Source: Blasia pusilla (Eukaryota > Marchantiophyta > Marchantiopsida > Blasiales). Taken from it: 64,000 nucleotides of DNA. A program made the translations under genes and the position numbers. Shown piece after piece: positions 56,736 through 64,000 of this stretch. The stretch spans positions 34,038,001 to 34,102,000 of the forward strand of contig CM114273.1 of the NCBI GenBank assembly GCA_050084515.1, read 5' to 3'. The notes under the pieces are model-generated. The model was not told where the DNA came from. It worked only from the letters and a program-made list of their open reading frames with translations, and searched no databases. Every line of letters begins with the position of its first letter. Position 1 is the first letter of the stretch.

Positions 56736-57035
56736 TGGCTGGGCATGTGGAGTTGGTTGCTCATGCTGGTGGAGGAGTTATTTGCTCAAATGATGGTGTA
56801 GCTAAGGGTGTACCATCTTGTGAGGGGGTTGCATAGCAGCCAATGGCGTCGTCCTCTCCCTCTAGTGTGCCAGTGGAGGAGATTTGGGAGCCATTACTTG
56901 GGCCCAAGCTTACGGGAGGTGAGAAACGACGCTTGACACAGTTCCTACGTGCTTATAGGAGTTGTTTTGCCTTTAGCATGAAAGAGTTGGGTGCTTTGGT
57001 TGGACCCGGTATACGCATTGATTTGGCTAGTGACT
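56736..57035 (+). pseudogene. Start of reverse transcriptase, gypsy copy 3
   Basis: After a stretch that matches the end of the methyltransferase region of copy 1, a Met at 56,843 starts MASSSPSSVPVEEIWEPLLG, nearly the same as in copy 1. It continues to GPGIRIDLAS and breaks off at about 57,033. The shared Met after a stop in both copies hints that pol may have been a separate ORF from gag-protease-methyltransferase, but decay makes this uncertain. Confidence 0.75.
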
Positions 57036-58300
57036 CGGGGGTCTCACTTCCACGGAAGACACCCATCACGTACGAAAAAGCATAGGGTTTTTTAATTGGA
57101 TTTTGGGGAAGACTTATAAAGAGTTGTGGAAGAACTGAAGGGTATTTTTAATTAAGGCCAATGCTTATAAGAAAAATAGGCTAATATTTATTTTCCAGTT
57201 GTATATGGAAGATGTTCAAGAAAGTAAGGGGGATTTATCATATTATAGTAGTGGGTACACGTGTCAACCGTGTATTGGTCCATATGTCCCCTCTTTCAAA
57301 ATTTTAGAGCTAGTCAAAGAATTTTGTTTTTCAAAGAAACAATGTCTTCAGACCTTTAATGGCCATAAAATTTATGAAAAATTAGAGCAAGAGAAGTAGG
57401 AGGAGAGCCCGAACCTTGGGAGGAGAGCGCGAACCCTAGGACGAGAGCGCAAACCCTAGGACGAGAGCGCGAACCCTAGGACGAGAGCCGGAACGGGCGG
57501 GGCAAGCAGTAGAGCGGGCGATTTTGAAGCTGCATCGCAATCGTCGGGAGTGAGCATCGCAATCGTCGGGAGTGAGTGACATGGAGTGAAGCCACGGATG
57601 TGAAGCCGCGAAGGTGACAGGGAGAGAGAGAGAAAAAGTCACCAGATTTTGTTGACCGGGGATCATTTTTTTTCTCTTCTTCTCAGGTCTGCGGATGGAC
57701 TGCAGGTCACGACTCCCATGGAAAATGTAAAGTGCCGCTGCTCCTAGTTATCTTCTCAGGGTTGCATTTGTTGTATACAGGTGCAACAAAATTACTTGAC
57801 AGCAAGAATGTTTGTGATTTTCCCTTTGCCCAATCTCTCTATATAACTGATGCTAGAATTGATGGCTTTTGTTATTCTCTCTCCTATAGGTGGAATAGGT
57901 AGCCTTCATCAAGATTTTCTTGAGTTGTAGGTTCTGCTTTTGTTTCTCCTTAGATGATATGATTTGTTATTTGGAATGCCCCAATTGCAATCGACATGAT
58001 CCACTGTACCTTCCTTCAAAGCCGCCACTTACGGTAATTGAATCTGTCTCCGCTCCAATGGTCTCTTTTCTGCGTGATCATAAGTATGTCGCACAGAGAT
58101 TATATTGGCGTCTTTGTTTGTGCTTCCCGTTGAGCGAATTGTGTGGCATTTGCTTCATTCACATTCTCCTTCGCTAGAGAATTGGGAAGCTGCACGATAG
58201 TCTTGGATTTTGCCAAGTACTCAAAAGTGCTCAAATTACTACTCCTACTATCCACTGATCAAACTGATTACTCTCGGACAGTCAGCTCAATGTCATAAAA
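57036..58300. other. Stretch with minisatellites and an unassigned ORF
   Basis: After the gypsy break, AT-rich sequence holds a 66-codon ORF (57199-57399) of unknown nature. Then come a 20-bp minisatellite (57,401-57,500) and a 22-bp direct duplication (57,532-57,575). An 85-codon ORF (57920-58177) starts after a possible acceptor. It has a Cys pair, CPNC, and hydrophobic stretches, and could be an exon of a host gene, but no partner exon is identified. Confidence 0.4.
57401..57500 (+). repeat. 20-bp minisatellite, about five units
   Basis: The units are variants of ACGAGAGCGCGAACCCTAGG, period 20. The three central ones are nearly identical and the outer two are diverged. A separate 22-bp unit (GCATCGCAATCGTCGGGAGT and two more bases) is duplicated at 57,532-57,575. 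Confidence 0.9.
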
Positions 58301-58895
58301 AAGAGAGGTAAAAAGTGAGGTTCAATGCAACAGGTTTGGGCAATGTATCAAGGCTGCTGAATGTGTTGAACAATTATGGTGTAGCCAGGTTAGCAACATG
58401 AGCCTTTGTTGATGCTCATTGTGTTAAGAATATAGTGCTTGAGACCAATTACTGATCAAGGCATAGGAGTGACCTCTTCTTCACATCATCTGGTATACCT
58501 GATTTTGCTCCCTAATAGACATCACTTACCAGCAGCTTTGGGCAATGCATCAAGGATACTGAATATGTTGAACAATCATGGTGGGACTAGCTTAGCAATA
58601 TCAACATAGGTTGTTACTCAGTGTGTCAAGAATTGTTTGCATCAGACCAAGTAATGACCGAGGCACAAGAATGAACTATCTACCATCATTAGACCATCTA
58701 CTAGAACTGATTTGGATCCCCAATAGACATTACTTACCAGTGCAACAACTTTGGGCAATGAATCAAGGCTATTGAATGTGTTGAACAACTCTGATATAAC
58801 CAGCTTAGCAATATCTGCACATGTTGTTGCTCTGTGCTCCCCACAAATAGTTCTTCAGTTCTGCTTGTTCTAGATATACTGTGAAGAGAGAGAGA

Positions 58896-58985
58896 GAGAC
58901 TGTACTCATTAAGTAGTGCTTGTCGTAGCCTTGCGACCATAGACCTCGCGCCCTGGTTGGACGGTGCTTGAGACTGGGATGGGTG
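58896..58985 (+). repeat. Dispersed ~90-bp repeat, best copy
   Basis: This is the most complete copy of a short family beginning GAGACTGTACTCATTAAGTA and ending GAGACTGGGATGGGTG. Plus-strand relatives lie near 40,560, 40,775, 40,855, 59,890, 60,550, 61,447 and 61,770. Minus-strand relatives lie near 46,124, 46,203, 46,575, 47,010 and 47,680. Most sit next to GA/CT tracts. I see no clear RNA polymerase III A and B boxes, so it is SINE-like in size only. It often adjoins LINE-tail copies, so it may be a piece of that same element. Confidence 0.75.
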
Positions 58986-59304
58986 TAGAGAGAGAAGCAA
59001 GTGAAGAAGGTACCATATGAGAGGAGGGAGACACTCTCATATAGTGTGAGTGTTGACCAAACAACGTGTTTGTGCGGAGCTTCGAAGTGTCAACCAAGAA
59101 GCTCTTCACCACACCATCTACTTTACCTGATTGGGATCCCCAATAGACATTACTTACCAGTGCAGCAGCTTTGGGCAATGAATCAAGGCTACTGAATGTG
59201 TTGAACAATTCTGGTGCTACCAGCTTAGCAATATCAGCATATGCTCTTGCTTTGTGTGTTGTGAATTTTGCGCAAGAGACCAAGTAATGACTAGAGGTTT
59301 CGTC

Positions 59305-59505
<201 letters not shown>

Positions 59506-62270
59506 GAAATTTTCATGGCTTCCTCCATGTATGCTAGGTTGTGGGCATTTTTAGTCATGTTGACTAGAGGTCTTATTACTGGCTCTATGTATTCTGAGTT
59601 TTGTGCAGCAGATCAAGTAATGACTAGAGGTGTCATCACACAAAGATCCAGAGTTGGTGCTAAGCTTCCAAGTGCCAACCAGGAATCTTTGCTACAAACC
59701 ATCTGCTTTACCCAATTGGGATCTCCAATAAACATTATAGGACTCCAATGCAAGAGCTTTGGACAATGAATCAAGGGTACTGAATGTGTTGAAAAATTCT
59801 GGTATGACTAGCTTTGCAATATCAGCATATACTCTTGCTCGCTGTGTTGTGAATTTAGTGGAAGAGACCAAGTAGTGATTAGAGCTTCCAGGCTTAGAGA
59901 GAGAGTTTGTACTTCAGGCCATAGACCCTGTGCCTTGTGATGTTGCTATACTTGAACTCTTCATCACACCATCTATTATGCCTGATTGGGATTCCCTCGG
60001 GGAATCCTAGAAGACATTAATTACTAGTGTAGTAGCTTTGGGCAATCAATCTAGGGTATTGAATGCGTTGAAGAATTCTGGTGTGACCAGCTTCGCTATA
60101 TCAGCATATGGTCTTGCTCTATATATTCTGAATTTTGTGTATCAAACCAAGTAGTGACCAAGGCACAAGAGTATAGTTGAGTTCCATCCTGGTTTACTTA
60201 TGGTTCAAGGGGATACAAGCCGTCCTAAGCAAGGGCTTCCCCACAAAATCTTTCTTCAATTCTGCCTGTTGTGGATTTACCCCCAAGAGAGTGAGATCAT
60301 ACATTTTCATGCCTTCCCTCGATGTTTTTCTGTTGTGATCATTTTCACACTACTTTGGTAATAGTATCCAAAAAATCCTTTCTTATCTTGCTCCCACAGT
60401 GCATGCCCTGCTCGGTTAATGGTTGCCTGCATGACCAAGCTCCCAAATAGAGAGAGAGAGAGAGTAGGCTACTGAATGTGTTGAACAGTGGTAGTGTCAC
60501 AAACTTAGCAGTATTAGCATATGGGCTTGCTTTGTGTGTTTTGAATTTTGTGCAGGAGAGATTGTACTCATTAAGTAATGCATGTCGTAACTTTGCAACC
60601 ATGTACTCCCAACAGATATTACTTACCAATGTAGCAGCTTTGGGCAATGAATAAAGGCTACTGAATGTGTTAAAAAATTCTAGTATAACCAGCTTTGCAA
60701 TATCTGCATATGTTGTTGCTCTGTGCTCCCTACAAATACTACTTCAGTTCTGCTTGTTCTAGATATACAGTGAATAGAGAGAGATCAGACATTTTCATGC
60801 CTTTCTCCGTGTTGCTATGTTGTGATCATTTTTCCACTACTTTGGTAATGGTATATATGACAATTCAAGCCATGCTCAATTACAGAGTGCTTCCTTGAAT
60901 AGTACTTCAGTTTTGCTTGTTCTGGATATTCCGTGAAAAGAGAGAGATTAGTCATTTTCATGGCTTTCTCCATGTTGTTGGGCCAGGGCATTTTGAGTCA
61001 TGTTGACTAAAGGTCTTATTATTGGCTCTCTGTGTTGTGAGTTTTGTGCATGTGACCAAGTAGTGACTTGAGGTGTCATCACCAGCATCACACAAAGTAC
61101 AAGAGTTGGTGCTGAGATTCCAAGTGCCAAGCCGGAATCTTTGCTGCAAACCATCTACTTAACTTGATTGGGATCTCCAATAAACAATATAGGACTCCAG
61201 TGCATCAGCTTTGACATCTATGAAGGATACTGAATGTGTTCAAAAATTATGGTAAGACCAGCTTTGCAATATCAACATATGCTCTTGCTTGGTGTGTTGT
61301 GATTTTTTTAACAGTTCTAGTGTAGATGAGCATATGTTCTTTGGCCATTGAATTTAGGCTACTGAATTACATAAACAGTTCTGTTGTATCCAACTTAGCA
61401 ATATCATCATATGTTTTTGCTTTGTGTGGTTAGAATTTTTTGCAAGAGACCAAGAGACTGTACTTAGTAAGTAGTGTCTGTCGTAGCCCTACAACCATGG
61501 ACCCTGGAGCTTCCAAGTGTCAACCAGGAAGCCTGTCACCCTCCCATATATACAGTGAATAGAGAGAGATCAACATCTCCTTGCTGCTATGTTGTGATCA
61601 TTTTTCCGCTACTTTGGTAATGGTATCTATGACAGTTCAAGCGTCTTGGGCATGTTGGTCTTGTCCCCGGACCATTCTTCTATGAATGTTTTTCAAAACA
61701 ACGTTGTCCAACTTCAACTCCTCAGTTCACCCCTCCTACCAATAGAACCGAGCTTCCAGCCTTAGTTTCAGGAGAGACTGTAATCATTAAGTATTGCCTT
61801 GTATGATCAAGTAGGCTCTGAATGTGGTGAACAATTCTGGTGTGTTACTAAACCAGGTTTGTGCACATAGGCTAGTGAATGTGTTGAAAATTTTTGGTGT
61901 TACGAAAACTTGTCAGCATAAATCTGATTGCACATGCTGGCGTTCTATTTGTGCAGGTTGTATTGAAGGAGACCATAGGAAAGTGACTACCCTATTGGAG
62001 GCCATTGGATTTGACAACTAGTGGATTGCTGGTCCTTTTTGCGCATCATAGAGAGTCATCGTGGGTGACTGTTCTCTGCTGTGGGTAAGAATTGCGTACA
62101 CACATACACAATGGTGAATGTTCCCCTATTAGATCAAGACTCATATGCATGAGCATCACCTGATGGATCCCCCATCGCTTTTCTTGTGATGAGGAGGTGA
62201 TGTTATATTTTGTGATGGTGCTTGTGGTCACCATTTTCATTGATTGATGGCATGCCCACCAACCCTGTGA

Positions 62271-62815
62271 GATAGTGGCAAGGGTAAGACGTGCATCCTG
62301 TTGTCTTTGCCTGGAAATCACGATTGGAGTGGACCTTGGGTATGTGACCTATGTGTTGATGACAGAGCCATTTGTTTCTCTTGTGGGCTGGTTGGTCGTA
62401 TTTTTGGGCATACTGAGTTTGAGACACGACTCATCAAGTGTGCTCACCCGGATTGTTATTCCTTTTATCACCCGGGATGTGTGAAGACCCGCTTGCTTGT
62501 CGGAGGACTCTGAGGAGCTCACCTCGAGGCTCACACAATGCAAAGCCCTCTTGTTGCTCCTGATGCACTCATCGGCTCGCGTCACTATTGTGATGCGTGC
62601 AAGATATATCAGGCGGGTATATATGACTTGGTGCAGTGTCGTAAATGCCCCCGTGCTTGGTGTTATGATCAAACCCAAGGAGGCAAGAGACACCTGCATA
62701 AAGGTTGTGATGTTAATGGCAGGTGGAATTTTGGTGAGTGGCGACTTGTGTATTGCCGTCGTCATATAATTCCAGAAGGCGAGTCTGTACCTACTCGGGA
62801 TTAAACCTATATTCG
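62271..62815 (+). pseudogene. EDM2-like PHD-finger region
   Basis: The frame 62271-62510 encodes WVCDLC, AICFSCGLVG and KCAHPDCYSFYHPGCVK. After a single in-frame TGA (62,511-62,513) the same frame goes on with HYCDACK, LVQCRKCPRAWC, HKGC and WRLVYCRRHIIPEGES, ending PTRD and a TAA. This order matches the atypical PHD array of plant EDM2-like proteins (FACGxLG...CxxxxCGHFYHPxCV, CxxCK...CRRCP, then a YCxKHEIDxxxGTPxRD segment). EDM2 binds chromatin and affects heterochromatin and transposon-containing genes. Upstream CxxC pairs and downstream parts are not found nearby, so this is one exon with a stop, or a pseudogene fragment. The preceding sequence (61,900-62,270) is not clearly coding. Confidence 0.6.
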
Positions 62816-63093
62816 TGTAATAGATGCAAGAGAGACTTTAACGTCAATTGATTTAGCAAGTTTGGCCACTAGATTTTGCGATTTAGGATTGAGGATTTAG
62901 AAGAAAATGTTTGCCCCGTGGTGGCTTTAAACGCAATATCTTAAATTAAGGAGGTGATATCAATTTGTATACTCCTATGGCGTCCAAAATGCTATAACCT
63001 CTCGCAAAGAATTGCTTTGGATCTGATCTGTGGTGTTGTATTCTCTGTTGTGGTTTGTATAACAGGTTCCTCTGTGTATCCCCATAGTTTCCA

Positions 63094-63459
63094 ATGTTGA
63101 CCTGTGCTAGAGCTAGTATCAGATTGGTTGAAAAGAGGGGTGAAGGAGAGAATGATGAGCCTATTTGTGTCTTAGGTTACTTAGATGGGCAGACACTAGC
63201 AGATCTGCGTCTGAAATGTTCTGCAATTGTGGAATTTGATTTTGATTTCTGGGACTTCAGGCTCCCTGGTAGAACGCATCGGAATGTAGAGAAGGTAATT
63301 CTGCTCATGGAATTGGATGGTATAGTAGGTGTCATTCAACAATTACCTGTAGGCCCTTGTGGGAAGACAACGCAAGTGTCCTCTCAATCTTTCGCACCAT
63401 CGTGTTCATCAGAGCGAGATCAGAGAGTGAGTTCGGCTCTGTGTCTCGAACCATACTGA
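63094..63459 (+). CDS. Hypothetical ORF, possible exon
   Basis: A 121-codon frame with balanced composition (VLGYLDGQTLADLRLKCSAI and an acidic/aromatic FDFDFWDFRLPG stretch). I do not recognise a family. It lies between the EDM2-like fragment and the zinc-finger ORF on the same strand, in a part of the window with more coding-like sequence than the repeat cluster before it. It could be an exon of a gene reaching beyond the window. Confidence 0.35.
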   Translation: MLTCARASIRLVEKRGEGENDEPICVLGYLDGQTLADLRLKCSAIVEFDFDFWDFRLPGRTHRNVEKVILLMELDGIVGVIQQLPVGPCGKTTQVSSQSFAPSCSSERDQRVSSALCLEPY

Positions 63460-63528
63460 AATTGAGGCACATCCGGTGGGTTCAATTGATATCTCAAACC
63501 AAGGTTCCATTCGGGCCTTGTTTGAGTC

Positions 63529-63951
63529 AATGTTGATGGCGAGATCCAAGCGCAAAATCTTTGGAATGATGAGTTCATCAGATTAGGGAAGTGGGTTGAG
63601 AAGAATGGATACAAAGACCACAATTGGAGGGTGAGGACATGGGATGATGGAACAGATGTCAGAGGACACCTAGAGTGTTTGGAGTGTAGAGTGAACTATG
63701 GGAATGCAGAGAATTCCCAAAATGTGAAAGCTATTGCAAATTGCTTTAGCAACTTTAGGACAAAGCATCTAGTTAACCCGAAACACAAGGATAGTTTTTG
63801 TAAGAGAAGAAAATTGCCTACATCATTGATGGAGCCTAGTGATATTGTTCTGAGACCTCATTTTGATCATGGTGAGGCCATCTCTAGAGGACTAGAGATT
63901 GTCTCCCAATTGAATGAGGATGTTGGGGGTGATAGGAGGTGTTCTTTGTGA
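63529..63951 (+). CDS. Hypothetical zinc-finger ORF (C-x2-C...H-x5-H)
   Basis: The frame is open from 63,529 to a TGA at 63,949-63,951, about 140 codons, with no Met near its start, so it is probably the 3' end of a longer gene or an internal exon. Residues around position 58 read HLECLECRVNYG, followed about 25 residues later by NFRTKHLVNPKH. This Cys-Cys-His-His arrangement is reminiscent of BED-type or C2H2 fingers of transposase-derived proteins. A basic patch (CKRRKL) comes next. I cannot name the family. Confidence 0.45.
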   Translation, partial: NVDGEIQAQNLWNDEFIRLGKWVEKNGYKDHNWRVRTWDDGTDVRGHLECLECRVNYGNAENSQNVKAIANCFSNFRTKHLVNPKHKDSFCKRRKLPTSLMEPSDIVLRPHFDHGEAISRGLEIVSQLNEDVGGDRRCSL

Positions 63952-64000
63952 CACCATCTCCCCAGATCCTCAAGTATGCCAATATGTCATACCTATTTAA

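Larger units (their letters stand above)
53630..57035 (+). mobile_element. Gypsy copy 3, fragment from gag to the start of RT
   Basis: A plus-strand fragment of the same methyltransferase-bearing family as copy 1. It begins inside gag (THVFALSEKIE) and stops abruptly in the N-terminal part of the RT, just after GPGIRIDLAS. No LTR is present on either side. The left side abuts Helitron 2 in opposite orientation. Both ends are ragged with no target duplication, so it is a broken or captured piece. Confidence 0.85.

Noticed and set aside
57401-57500. Interstitial telomere repeat (AACCCTA-like words)
   Set aside because: The period is 20, not 7, and only one AACCCTA word occurs per unit.

Overview
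This is a nuclear genomic window from a eukaryote, most likely a streptophyte (charophyte-type green alga or early-diverging plant). The reasoning is an intact, intron-rich HMG-CoA lyase gene whose length and layout fit the plant enzyme, an EDM2-like PHD protein (a plant family), and very dense Helitron, Ty3/gypsy and non-LTR debris. A Chara-like genome would fit, but the species assignment is inference. The only host gene I can assemble end to end is the HMG-CoA lyase gene (41,149-44,778, minus strand, 8 exons, 464 codons).

Layout. 1-6,570 and 16,113-18,300: a decayed plus-strand Helitron (Rep and PIF1-like helicase pieces) and linked unknown coding remnants, cut by a 998-bp solo LTR (4,685-5,682, 5-bp target duplication) and by a 9.5-kb Ty3/gypsy element (6,571-16,112, minus strand, 4-bp duplication). 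18,300-22,113: a second, 5'-truncated gypsy copy on the plus strand, followed by palindromic and LTR-like modules. 22,114-30,700: mostly non-coding, with small repeats. 30,750-39,550: two plus-strand copies of a non-LTR retrotransposon with an N-terminal zinc finger (copy 1 only), a reverse transcriptase and a restriction-like endonuclease (R2/NeSL/CRE-type architecture), separated by diverged ~190-bp repeats. 41,149-44,778: HMG-CoA lyase. 45,870-49,750: microsatellites and a short dispersed repeat. 49,980-53,580: a second Helitron on the minus strand, broken by a 329-bp inverted-repeat insertion. 53,630-57,035: a third gypsy fragment, plus strand. 58,300-61,900: many copies of a LINE C-terminal fragment, with a (GA)98 tract. 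62,270-63,950: coding-looking ORFs, including EDM2-like PHD fingers and an unknown zinc-finger ORF.

The most interesting system is the gypsy family. Read across the three broken copies, its order is gag (two CCHC knuckles), aspartic protease, a C5-cytosine DNA methyltransferase, reverse transcriptase, RNase H, integrase, then a C-terminal PHD finger where chromoviruses carry a chromodomain. The element thus encodes a DNA-methylation writer and a probable histone-tail reader. All copies here are inactivated, and several stops look like C-to-T changes in CG or CHG context, as expected from deamination of methylated cytosine.
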